In this document: positions 7,107 to 17,366 of the stretch, piece after piece
Position numbering within the stretch: the stretch's first letter is position 1
How the letters are laid out: every line of letters begins with the position of its first letter
Assembly (NCBI RefSeq): GCF_013608025.1
Contig: NZ_VDLV01000010.1
Coordinates: 181,537-245,536 of the forward strand
Length of the DNA stretch: 64,000 bases
From: Pseudomonas brassicacearum subsp. neoaurantiaca
Lineage (GTDB): Bacteria > Pseudomonadota > Gammaproteobacteria > Pseudomonadales > Pseudomonadaceae
Direction of reading: 5' to 3'
The notes under the pieces: model-generated
Told to the model about the DNA's origin: nothing
Seen by the model: only the letters and a program-made list of their open reading frames with translations
Databases searched by the model: none
Made by a program: the position numbers and the translations under genes

Positions 7107-8603
7107 TTAGATTTTCAGGGCGTTGGCCAGACGTAACATGGCGGCTTCTATTTCATACGCGGTCAGGGAGGAGTAACCCAGCAGCCAGCCCTGTTGCTTC
7201 GGTTCGCCCGCGTACAAGCCGCTGAGGCCGGACAGTTGCACGCCGGCAGTGGCGGCCTGGCGGATGGTTTTTTCCTCGGACCATCCGGCTTTCAGCAAGC
7301 AGGGGATTTGCAACCCGCCCGGCGGCAGTTCGGCGGTGACCACCGTGCTCAAGTACTTGCCGATGGCGTCGTGCATGATCGACCGGCGTCCGGCATACAG
7401 CTTGCGCATGGCCCGGACATGCGCGTTGTAGTGGCCGTCCTCCATAAAGCGCGCCAGCGTCAGTTGCAGCGTTTGCGGAGTATGGCCGTCCATCATGCTG
7501 CGCGCATAGGCAAAGGGCTTCACCAGTTGGGAGGGCAGCACCATGTACCCCATGCGCAGTCCGGGGTAGAGGGTTTTGCTGAACGTGCCGATGTAGAGCG
7601 TGCGCTGGTACTTGTCCAGGCCTTGCACGCACGCCGTGGGTTGCCCGTCGTAATGGAACTCGCTGTCGTAGTCATCCTCGATGATCCACTTGCCTTTTTG
7701 CGCCGCCCAATTGATCAACTCAAGACGCCGCTCCAGCGGCAATGTCGCGCCGGTGGGGTATTGGTGAGAGGGCGTGACATACACGCAATTGGCGCCGCTG
7801 CGGTCGGCGTGCAACAGGTCGGTACGGATACCCTGTTCATCGACATCAATGGGTATCACCTTGGTTTCGGCGATTTGGAAGGCCTTGCGGGCGCCGTAGT
7901 AGCCGGGGTTTTCCATCAGTATCGGCTTGCCGGCGTCCACCAGCAATTGCGCGCACAGATACAACGCCTGACGCGTACTGCTCAAGACCAGTACCTGGTC
8001 GGGGGAGCATTTGGCGCCGCGTTCGAGGTTCAGGTAGGTGGCAATCGCTTTGCGCAGGGGCTCAGCCCCTTGTGGATCGCCATGCAGCAGCACGCTCGCG
8101 CGATAGTCCTTCATGACCTGGCGCTGCAAACGCTCCCAGACATCCGTCGGGAAGCTGCGGGTTTCCGGCAGGCCGGTGGCGAATGCCTTGATGACTTGCT
8201 GATCGCGCACGCCGCCGGTGTCGAAGATCATCCGCCCGCGTTGGCTGAGTTCTGCGCCCGGTGCGGCGACGCTGCTCCTGATTTCCTGAGCCCTGAGGCG
8301 TCGGCGGCCAACACCGCGCAATTCGACACCCAGCGTGTCGCGGACGTAACTGCCGGCGCCTTCGCGGCGCACGATAAACCCGTCCCGATGCAACTGCACA
8401 TAGGCGTTCTCAACGGTATCGCGGGCGCATCCCAGTGACTTGGACAGCACCCGCGTGGCGGGTAGTTTCAAGCCGGAGCCGAGGGCGCCGTCGAGAATCA
8501 GCGCACGCAATGCACGTTGGATCTTCTGATGCAGATCCAGCAACTGAAATTCAGCGTCGTTGAGGCGCATCTTCAGGGTTTCCAGCTCGAAGGTCTTTGC
8601 CAT
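7107..8603 (-). CDS. MocR/PdxR-family regulator (GntR helix-turn-helix fused to aminotransferase domain)
   Basis: The likely start is ATG at 8603 (MAKTFELETLKMR), preceded by GGAAAGAGAG; the open frame runs further up but without a supporting site. The 498-residue product has a GntR winged helix at about residues 20-90 (LPATRVLSKSLGCARDTVENAY) and a fold-type I aminotransferase-like domain to the end, with the PLP-binding lysine in the GTFSKTLYPGLRMGY motif. MocR proteins use PLP, often with an amine or amino acid, as effector. It diverges from a BenE-type carrier and a set of PLP-related genes, which are its probable targets. A GACCAC-N5-GTGGTC element lies in the shared intergenic region. 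Confidence 0.88.
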   Translation of the reverse strand: MAKTFELETLKMRLNDAEFQLLDLHQKIQRALRALILDGALGSGLKLPATRVLSKSLGCARDTVENAYVQLHRDGFIVRREGAGSYVRDTLGVELRGVGRRRLRAQEIRSSVAAPGAELSQRGRMIFDTGGVRDQQVIKAFATGLPETRSFPTDVWERLQRQVMKDYRASVLLHGDPQGAEPLRKAIATYLNLERGAKCSPDQVLVLSSTRQALYLCAQLLVDAGKPILMENPGYYGARKAFQIAETKVIPIDVDEQGIRTDLLHADRSGANCVYVTPSHQYPTGATLPLERRLELINWAAQKGKWIIEDDYDSEFHYDGQPTACVQGLDKYQRTLYIGTFSKTLYPGLRMGYMVLPSQLVKPFAYARSMMDGHTPQTLQLTLARFMEDGHYNAHVRAMRKLYAGRRSIMHDAIGKYLSTVVTAELPPGGLQIPCLLKAGWSEEKTIRQAATAGVQLSGLSGLYAGEPKQQGWLLGYSSLTAYEIEAAMLRLANALKI

Positions 8604-8772
8604 GTGGTCTGCTCTCTTTCCATGAACTGGCAGGTAAAGGCAGGCCAGTTTATCCGTAGGCTCTGGCCCCTCGCTACCCTCCGCCTTTACCTCGGTGATG
8701 ACGCGCAGGGCGAGCGTTCTTGAACAGGAGTGTGATTTCATGAACGCCTTTGCGCGTGAGCATGGCTGAGCC

Positions 8773-8791
8773 GACCACAAAAAGTGGTCTG
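8773..8791. promoter_or_regulatory. Candidate MocR operator
   Basis: GACCAC (8773-8778), five A, then GTGGTC (8784-8789) form an inverted repeat. GTGGTCTG at 8784-8791 is repeated exactly at 8604-8611, right next to the start of the regulator gene. MocR regulators usually bind spaced repeats near their own promoter, so these are the best candidates in the 288-bp intergenic region. Confidence 0.45.
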
Positions 8792-8891
8792 GTCTTCTGC
8801 GTTAAAGCGTAGGGGTAAAACCTGCCACTCAACCGCTATAAAGTACGGCTTACCAGTGGCCGGATGCATCGTCCGGCAAGGAGCCAAGCCC

Positions 8892-10145
8892 ATGTCATCT
8901 ACTCAATCCCTCTCGTCCCTGCGTCTGCGGGACCTGCTGCATCCGGTGGTTGCCGGGTTGATTTCGGTGATCGTCAATTACGGCGGCACCTTCATCCTGG
9001 TGTTTCAGGCCGCCAAGGTCGCAGGGCTCAGCCCTGAGTTGACGGTGTCGTGGGTTTGGTCTGTGTCGATCGGGGTAGGGGTGACCGGGCTGTTCCTCAG
9101 TTGGGTGAGTCGCGAGCCGATCATCACCGCCTGGTCGACCCCGGCGGCGGCGTTTTTGATCGTCGCCTTGGCGACCACACCCTACGCCGAGGCCATTGGG
9201 GCGTACATGATTTCGGCTGCAGCGTTCGTGCTGCTGGGCGTATCCGGTTACTTTGAAAAAGCCGTTCGCCTGATCCCGCCGGGTGTAGCAGCGGGCTTGT
9301 TGGGCGGCATCTTGCTGCAGTTCGGCATCGGTGCGTTCGCCAGCATGAGCATCGACCCGTTATTGGGCGGGGTGTTAATCGGTGCCTACATCCTGTTCAA
9401 GCGCTTGAGTGCGCGCTACGCAGTGGTCTGCATTCTGGTGCTGGGGCTTGGCTTTCTGCTGATGCAGGGACGCGTGGACTTCACGGGGTTGACGCTGGAG
9501 TTTGCGACACCGGTTTTCACCCGCCCGGAGTTTTCGGTCGATGCGTTGTTGAGCGTGGCGTTGCCGCTGTTTCTGATCACCCTCACTGGGCAATACATGC
9601 CGGGCATGCTGGTGCTGCGCAGTGATGGCTTCAACACCAGTGCCAACCCGATCCTCAGCGTGACCGGGCTGGGTTCTCTGCTGATGGCGCCGTTCGGTTC
9701 CCATGCCTTCAACATCGCGGCCATCACCGCCGCCATCTGCACGGGCAAGGAAGCGTCGCAAGACCCGTCCAAGCGCTGGATCGCGGGCGTGGCTGCGGGC
9801 ATCTTCTACATCCTGGTGGGGATCTTCGGCGTGACCCTGGTGGCGGTGTTCATGGCCTTCCCGGCGACCTTCATCACCACCCTGGCCGGGTTGGCCCTGT
9901 TGGGCACACTCGGCGCGAGCCTGGCCAACGCCATGGCGGACGTGAAATCGCGGGAAGCGTCGCTGATCACGTTCCTCGCCTGCGCGGCCAATATCACCTT
10001 GCTGGGCATCGGTGGCGCGTTCTGGGGCCTTGTCATCGGCCTGGCCGCCTATGTCGTACTCAATGGGCAGTTGCCGCGTCGTGAAAAGACTGCAGGCCCA
10101 CGGGCCGAACCGATTGCAGTGTCCACCAAGGGAGCGGCCAACTGA
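8892..10145 (+). CDS. BenE-family membrane transporter
   Basis: The start is ATG at 8892 (MSSTQSLSSLRL) after AAGGAGCC; the longer frame from 8784 overlaps the operator region. The 417-residue protein has about 12 hydrophobic segments and the family signature PIITAWSTPAAAFLI near residue 80, as well as LIPPGVAAGLLGGILLQFG. BenE is the benzoate/H+ symporter family, but many members have unknown substrates. Here the neighbours are PLP-dependent enzymes, not aromatic degradation genes, so the substrate may be an amino acid, amine or vitamin-like compound. The stop overlaps the start of the next gene (TGATG), so the two are co-translated. Confidence 0.85.
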   Translation: MSSTQSLSSLRLRDLLHPVVAGLISVIVNYGGTFILVFQAAKVAGLSPELTVSWVWSVSIGVGVTGLFLSWVSREPIITAWSTPAAAFLIVALATTPYAEAIGAYMISAAAFVLLGVSGYFEKAVRLIPPGVAAGLLGGILLQFGIGAFASMSIDPLLGGVLIGAYILFKRLSARYAVVCILVLGLGFLLMQGRVDFTGLTLEFATPVFTRPEFSVDALLSVALPLFLITLTGQYMPGMLVLRSDGFNTSANPILSVTGLGSLLMAPFGSHAFNIAAITAAICTGKEASQDPSKRWIAGVAAGIFYILVGIFGVTLVAVFMAFPATFITTLAGLALLGTLGASLANAMADVKSREASLITFLACAANITLLGIGGAFWGLVIGLAAYVVLNGQLPRREKTAGPRAEPIAVSTKGAAN

Positions 10146-10990
10146 TGCCTGATCAAACCGAAGACCTCAACATCTTGCATGCGCGCCATGGTCGTTACCC
10201 ACAGGTCGACAGTGTCGAAGACTTTCGCCGCAACCTGGCCGCCGTGCAGCAACGCATTGTCGAGGCGTGCCATCGGGTAGGGCGGGACCCGGCCGGTGTG
10301 CGCCTGCTGCCGGTCAGCAAAACCTTTGATGAAGCTCATCTGCGTCTGGCCTATGCCGCCGGTTGCCGCCTGTTGGGCGAGAACAAAGTGCAGGAAGCAC
10401 AGCGCAAGTGGGAAGCCATGACCGACCTGCAAGACCTGCAATGGTCGGTGATCGGCCATTTGCAGACCAACAAGGCCAAGCAGGTCGCACGCTTCGCCAG
10501 TGAATTCCAGGCCCTGGACAGTCTGCGGTTGGCCGAGGCGCTGGACCGTCGCCTGCGCATTGAAGGTCGGCAGATGGACGTGTTCGTCCAGGTCAATACC
10601 TCCGGCGAAGCCAGCAAGTACGGGCTAGCGCCCGATGACGTGGCGGCTTTCCTGGAGACAATGCCAGCGTTCCCGACACTGCGGGTTCGCGGGCTGATGA
10701 CGTTGGCGCTGTTCTCCGCCGACGCGGTGCGGGTACGCCCTTGCTTCGTCCGGCTGCGTGAATTGCGCGACCGATTGCGTCATTGCGCCCCTGACGGGGT
10801 GTCGCTGCAAGAGCTGTCGATGGGCATGTCGGGTGACTTTGAAGTCGCCATTGAAGAGGGCGCGACCGTGGTGCGCGTCGGGCAGGCGATCTTCGGTGCC
10901 AGAGCCATGCCGGATGCGTACTACTGGCCGACCGCTGATGCCCGCCCTCTCATTGAAGACACGTTGTTATCGATCGCACCCAGCCGTTGA
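10145..10990 (+). CDS. YggS/PROSC-like PLP-binding protein (alanine racemase N-terminal fold)
   Basis: ATG at 10145 overlaps the stop of the transporter gene by one base. The 281-residue protein shows the YggS pattern: the PLP lysine in LLPVSKT, then LLGENKVQEAQ, WSVIGHLQTNKAKQV, VNTSGEASKYGL, VRGLMTL, LSMGMSGDFEVAI and VRVGQAIFG. It is about 50 residues longer than typical YggS (about 230 aa), with extra sequence at the N-terminus (MPDQTEDLNILHARHGRYP). YggS proteins manage cellular PLP rather than catalyse a known reaction. The housekeeping copy in Pseudomonas normally sits beside pilT and proC, so this is probably a paralogue serving the local PLP gene group. Confidence 0.85.
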   Translation: MPDQTEDLNILHARHGRYPQVDSVEDFRRNLAAVQQRIVEACHRVGRDPAGVRLLPVSKTFDEAHLRLAYAAGCRLLGENKVQEAQRKWEAMTDLQDLQWSVIGHLQTNKAKQVARFASEFQALDSLRLAEALDRRLRIEGRQMDVFVQVNTSGEASKYGLAPDDVAAFLETMPAFPTLRVRGLMTLALFSADAVRVRPCFVRLRELRDRLRHCAPDGVSLQELSMGMSGDFEVAIEEGATVVRVGQAIFGARAMPDAYYWPTADARPLIEDTLLSIAPSR

Positions 10991-11014
10991 TCCCCCTCTA
11001 CAAGGAGGCCCGCA

Positions 11015-11352
11015 ATGTCCGCTGCACCCGCTTACCTCATGCATACCTCTGCCCGACAACCGGTTTCGTTCAGCCGAGGCCAGGGCGCCTCGTTGTGCGA
11101 CACCGAGGGTGTTGAATACTTGGATGCCATCGCCGGCGTGGCGGTGACGAGCGCGGTATCGGCTTGATGATCGGCATTGAACTCAATGGCCCGTGCGCCG
11201 AACTGATCGGCCGGGCCCGTGAAGAACAACGTCTGCTGATCACCGTCACACGGGGCAACACCGTGCGCCTGTTGCCGCCGCTGATCTGCGATGACGCACA
11301 GATCGACGACATCGCCGCGCGCATCACGCGCCTGCTGTCACCCGCCGCTTGA
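11015..11352 (+). pseudogene. Remnant of a class III aminotransferase (acetylornithine aminotransferase-like), internal deletion and frameshift
   Basis: ATG at 11015 follows AAGGAGG and opens a frame of 50 codons whose product (YLMHTSARQPVSFSRGQG, then LCDTEGVEYLDAIAGVAV) is the N-terminus of a class III aminotransferase. It stops at 11167. In another frame, immediately after, the sequence reads RGIGLMIGIEL and continues to [21 protein letters not shown], ending at 11352, which is the C-terminus of the same family. About 300 middle residues, including the PLP lysine, are missing, and the join changes frame. The junction lies near 11140-11150. The gene is dead, but both ends are well preserved, so the loss seems recent. 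Confidence 0.85.
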
Positions 11353-11377
11353 ATTCTTGACCAAGGACACTTTGCAC

Positions 11378-12643
11378 ATGTACGACTCGACGCTGACCCT
11401 CAACGCTTTCGACCCTGAGCTGTATGAGTCGATTCACAACGAAGAGCATCGCCAGGAAGACCATATCGAGCTAATCGCCTCGGAAAACTATGCCAGCCCG
11501 CTGGTAATGGAAATCCAGAGCACGGTGCTCACCAACAAGTACGCCGAAGGCTACCCCGGCAAACGCTATTACAGCGGCTGCGAATACGTCGATGTGGCCG
11601 AGCGGCTGGCCATCAAGCGGGTCAAGGCCCTGTTCGACTGCGACTACGCCAACGTGCAACCCCATGCGGGTGCCCAGGCCAACGCGGCGGTCTTCCTGGC
11701 GCTGATCAACCCCGGTGATACGGTGATGGGCATGAACCTGGCCCAGGGGGGGCACTTGACCCACGGCAACCCGGCCAACTTTTCGGGGCGTCACTACACC
11801 ATCGTGCCTTACGGACTGGACCCGAAAACCGGCTTTCTCGACTATGACGAGATGGAGCGAATCGCACTGCAGACACGCCCCAAAATGTTGATCGGTGGTT
11901 TTTCCGCGTATTCGCGGCACAAGGACTGGGCACGCATGCGCAGCATTGCCGACAAGGTTGGGGCTATCTTCTGGGTCGATATGGCCCACGTGGCCGGGCT
12001 GGTCGCTGCGGGCGAATACCCGGACCCGCTTCCCCATGCGCATGTGGTCACCAGCACCACGCACAAAACCCTGCGCGGGCCACGCGGTGGTTTGATTTTG
12101 TCCAAGGGACAGGATGAAGCTTTCAACAAAAAACTCGACTCTGCTGTGTTTCCCGGCGTGCAGGGCGGGCCGCTGATGCACCAGATCGCGGCCAAGGCCG
12201 TGGCGTTCAAGGAAGCGCTTGCGCCGGAGTTCAGCATCTACCAGACCCAAGTGGTCATCAACGCCCGGGCCATGGCCGGGGTGTTGCAAAAACGCGGGTA
12301 CAAAATCGTCTCGGGCGGCACCGACAACCACATGATGCTGATCGACCTGTCCGACAAGCCTTACACTGGCAAGGAGGCCGACGCGGCCCTGAGCAGTGCC
12401 TATATCACCGCCAACAAAAACTCGGTGCCGAATGACCCACGCTCACCGTTTGTGACATCCGGCCTTCGTATCGGTACCCCGGCTGTGACCACCCGCGGGT
12501 TTAATGTGGAGGCCTGCGAGCAAGTGGCCGGCTGGTTGTGCGACGTACTGGACGCCCTGGAAAACGGAGGCAGCGACAAGGTCGGGCACCACGTGCGCGA
12601 ACAGGTTGTCGCACTGTGCCGTCGTTTTCCGGTCTATCGCTGA
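11378..12643 (+). CDS. glyA: Serine hydroxymethyltransferase (paralogue)
   Basis: ATG at 11378 follows AAGGACAC, 25 bp after the broken aminotransferase. The 421-residue product fits SHMT length and carries [40 protein letters not shown], and the PLP lysine K230 in [14 protein letters not shown]. It interconverts serine and glycine with tetrahydrofolate as one-carbon carrier. Its position inside a MocR-controlled group with a transporter suggests a catabolic or specialised role, for example use of a serine-type or hydroxymethyl amino acid, rather than the housekeeping role. Pseudomonas genomes often carry several glyA copies. The enzyme class is certain; the special role is inferred. Confidence 0.92.
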   Translation: MYDSTLTLNAFDPELYESIHNEEHRQEDHIELIASENYASPLVMEIQSTVLTNKYAEGYPGKRYYSGCEYVDVAERLAIKRVKALFDCDYANVQPHAGAQANAAVFLALINPGDTVMGMNLAQGGHLTHGNPANFSGRHYTIVPYGLDPKTGFLDYDEMERIALQTRPKMLIGGFSAYSRHKDWARMRSIADKVGAIFWVDMAHVAGLVAAGEYPDPLPHAHVVTSTTHKTLRGPRGGLILSKGQDEAFNKKLDSAVFPGVQGGPLMHQIAAKAVAFKEALAPEFSIYQTQVVINARAMAGVLQKRGYKIVSGGTDNHMMLIDLSDKPYTGKEADAALSSAYITANKNSVPNDPRSPFVTSGLRIGTPAVTTRGFNVEACEQVAGWLCDVLDALENGGSDKVGHHVREQVVALCRRFPVYR

Positions 12644-12696
12644 GTCTGGCCCGGCCATTGCCTGATCGAGTGGTGGCCGAGTATTCAACTGTTTTA

Positions 12697-12882
12697 TCAG
12701 GCGATCCCCTTGGCCACCCTCGCGCCATTGACCAGGTAATTACCCCCAATCCGCGACTCGTACACTCGCGGATTGGGGTTCGCCAACGTGCGCGCATTAC
12801 GCCACAACCGATCCAGTGCCTTGTTGCTCGCCGCGGCACTCGCCCCCAGCGCATCGAACAATACCATCGTCGCTGCAAGCAT
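12697..12882 (-). pseudogene. C-terminal fragment of an acyl-CoA dehydrogenase-like flavin monooxygenase (SfnB/DszC type)
   Basis: The 61-residue frame reads VLFDALGASAAASNKALDR, then LWRNARTLANPNPRVYESR and a short tail. This is the characteristic C-terminal helix and arginine motif (LDRxWRNARTLxxxNPR) of acyl-CoA dehydrogenase-fold monooxygenases such as SfnB. An in-frame stop lies just upstream of the first ATG, and no N-terminal 300 residues exist nearby, so this is the tail of a lost gene. It lies between the SHMT gene and the ssrA terminator. Confidence 0.7.
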
Positions 12883-12937
12883 TCGCTAATGAGAGGTCGC
12901 GAAAGCCCCCAACCAGCCATGCCCCCGTATTCACTGA

Positions 12938-12982
12938 ATTCCAGGCACAAAAAAAGACGTCCGTGGACGTCTTTTTTCGTTG
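12938..12982. repeat. Direct repeat copy B, at the ssrA terminator
   Basis: This is the second copy of the 45-base element at 7052-7096 (44 of 45 identical, same orientation). It starts just outside the 3' end of the tmRNA gene. Confidence 0.85.
12949..12977 (-). terminator. Intrinsic terminator of ssrA
   Basis: A-tract, GACGTCC, GT, GGACGTC and T-tract lie 9 bp beyond the CCA end of the tmRNA gene on the minus strand. The hairpin is symmetrical and could also stop plus-strand transcripts from the SHMT gene. Confidence 0.9.
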
Positions 12983-12985
12983 GAT

Positions 12986-13379
12986 TGGTGGAGCCGGGGG
13001 GATTTGAACCCCCGTCCGCCAGTACTCCGCTGTCGGTACTACATGCGTAGCCGTGTCTATTAAGTTAACCCTCAGCGACCCGACGGGCAGGGTGCTTTGG
13101 GCGAGTTGTGTAAGTTTTAGCCGCTTCGTCCACAACGTACTGCACGGCGATTCCGTTCTATATGACAATCACTTTGGGTTTACGGACATCCCCTGGTGAT
13201 TGCTGGACCCGAAGGTACCAGAAGGGAAGGGCTAAGGCTGCTTACGCAGCGAGAGCGTATTCCCCGTAGGTTTCGTCATTGGCAACTATAGGAAGTTGCA
13301 ACAGTGGATTTACGAGTTCTGTTACCAACTCGGCATGCACCTAAAGTTTCGCAACCGGCGTCGAATCCTAAACGGCCCC
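12986..13379 (-). ncRNA. ssrA: Transfer-messenger RNA (tmRNA, 10Sa RNA)
   Basis: The 3' end on the minus strand is GGCTCCACCA with encoded CCA, preceded by a T-arm (GGTTCAAATC). The 5' end GGGGCCG pairs with CGGCTCC to give the tRNA-like acceptor stem, which fixes both ends and a length of 394 nt. The tag frame lies at 13283-13242. tmRNA with SmpB rescues stalled ribosomes and marks the unfinished peptide for proteolysis. The smpB gene lies about 9 kb away in this window. The 3' end of ssrA is a frequent integration site for islands, which matters here because a repeat of its terminator occurs at 7052. Confidence 0.97.
13242..13283 (-). other. tmRNA tag-peptide reading frame
   Basis: The resume codon onward reads ANDETYGEYALAA followed by TAA. 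The terminal ALAA is the usual ClpXP/ClpAP degradation signal. Confidence 0.92.
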
Positions 13380-13442
13380 GAACCTGGCGCTCTGTGAATC
13401 TGTAGAGCGACAGGCCTGCGTAGTGTACGTCAAAACGCATCC

Positions 13443-13466
13443 GGGGCCAACCCGAAGGTTGGCCCC
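13443..13466 (-). terminator. Hairpin after the small exported-protein gene
   Basis: GGGGCCAACC and GGTTGGCCCC form a perfect 10-bp stem with a CGAA loop, 7 bp after the stop of the gene at 13473-13763. The T tract is weak and displaced, so terminator function is likely but not certain. Confidence 0.65.
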
Positions 13467-13472
13467 CTGCAT

Positions 13473-13763
13473 TCAGGAGTTTTTACCGTCTTTGCTGACT
13501 TTCTGAATCTCCTGGATGGTCTGGGTTGTCTCGGAGATGCATTTTTTAGTGCCTTCCTCCGTATTCAGAGCCTGATGGGCCTTGGCTTGCTGCACGCTGG
13601 CTTCGACTTTTGCTTCAAGATCCGAACCCTGGACCTGAGTCTTGGCATTTTCAATGGTTTTGATGTTGGTGTCGCAGAGACTGTCCGAATCGCCGGCGGC
13701 AAACGAGGGAGATGCCAGCATCGAGGCAGTGACAAACAGACCTAACAGCACAGAGCGTTTCAT
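13473..13763 (-). CDS. Small exported protein of unknown function (96 aa)
   Basis: ATG at 13763 follows AAGGAGAGAC. The N-terminus is a clear Sec signal peptide (MKRSVLLGLFVTASMLAS, cleavage likely after PSFAA). The mature part of about 73 residues is helical, rich in Lys, Gln and Glu, with two cysteines (LCDTNI and KKCISE) that could form a disulphide in the periplasm. It stands alone between ssrA and the lactate operon and has its own hairpin terminator. I do not recognise a named family. Confidence 0.75.
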   Translation of the reverse strand: MKRSVLLGLFVTASMLASPSFAAGDSDSLCDTNIKTIENAKTQVQGSDLEAKVEASVQQAKAHQALNTEEGTKKCISETTQTIQEIQKVSKDGKNS

Positions 13764-13887
13764 ATGTCTCTCCTTGACCCAAGGGCAGCGTTCGCTGACC
13801 CATCAGGACTACCAAGTTTGAGGAAGTCCTGCGTTTGCAGGACCTGCTTAATGGACTGCCGCCGTTTGCCAGGGTTCTATTTTTTTC

Positions 13888-16694
<2,807 letters not shown>

Positions 16695-16698
<4 letters not shown>

Positions 16699-17366
16699 TG
16701 GTCCTCCAGGATCAGTACCACCAGGTCCTTCGGACCATGGGCGCCATAAGCCAGGACTTGCTCGATGTCAGCGGTTTTCGACGGCCCGGACACTAGCAGG
16801 GCATTGGTCGGCATGCCTTGGGCCCACTCGAATTCCTGTTGCACTTCATAGAAGTTGTCACGAATCTCGCTGGCCTTGAGCAGGGCGAAATGCACCGGTG
16901 GTACCAGACTCATCAGCCGCGGTTCTTCCCGCGTCGGCCAGAGAATCAGGCTACCGGTGGCGGCGATGGCGCCGAGAGTGCCGGTCAGGCTGGCAGGGGT
17001 GTCGTTGAACAGTTCGGCTTTCCATTCTTCTACGGGACGGTCATAGGCCTTTAGAACTGGCAGGTCCGGATTATTCGCCCAGAACTGTACGATTTTTTGA
17101 CCGTGAGACGTTGTCGGCGCGATCAGCAGGCTCGGCAGTTGTCGGTCCCGCAGCAGTTGCGCCAGCAGTGCCGGCCAGGCTTCGCCGGAGGTCAGGTGGA
17201 TCTCGGTGTGCACCGCTTCCATTTGCTTGCGCAATTGCGGGATGCGTTCTTCAGGCGCATAGCGGTAGGTCTGCGTCACCAGTTCAACGTCATAGGTGTC
17301 GGCAACCGGCGTGGTGCCGGTCAGGCTTTTACGCAGCTTGGCGAGGATATTTTCCTTGGCGCTCAT
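16695..17366 (-). CDS. lutC: L-lactate utilization protein LutC/LldG (LUD domain)
   Basis: This 223-residue protein has the LUD-domain pattern: MSAKENILAKLRKSL at the start, then GTLGAIAATGSLILWPT and RLMSLVPPVHFALLKASEI. With LutA and LutB it forms the iron-sulphur L-lactate oxidation complex (LldEFG in Shewanella), converting L-lactate to pyruvate. Its ATG overlaps the stop of lutB by one base and its stop overlaps the next ATG by four, showing tight translational coupling. Confidence 0.92.

Noticed and set aside
8892..10145. Transporter as a xanthine/uracil permease
   Set aside because: The PIITAWSTPAAAF signature and spacing fit BenE; the nucleobase permease motifs were not found.
7052..12982. 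A classical ssrA-integrated island
   Set aside because: No integrase gene is present and the repeat starts outside the tmRNA 3' end, so I report only the direct repeat and not an island.
12538..13050. A plus-strand frame crossing the end of SHMT, the terminator and ssrA
   Set aside because: It crosses a strong terminator and an RNA gene and has no recognisable product.
13818..13845. Hairpin GTCCTGC-GTTT-GCAGGAC after the dld gene
   Set aside because: The stem is present but no T run follows on the minus strand, so a terminator call is not supported.
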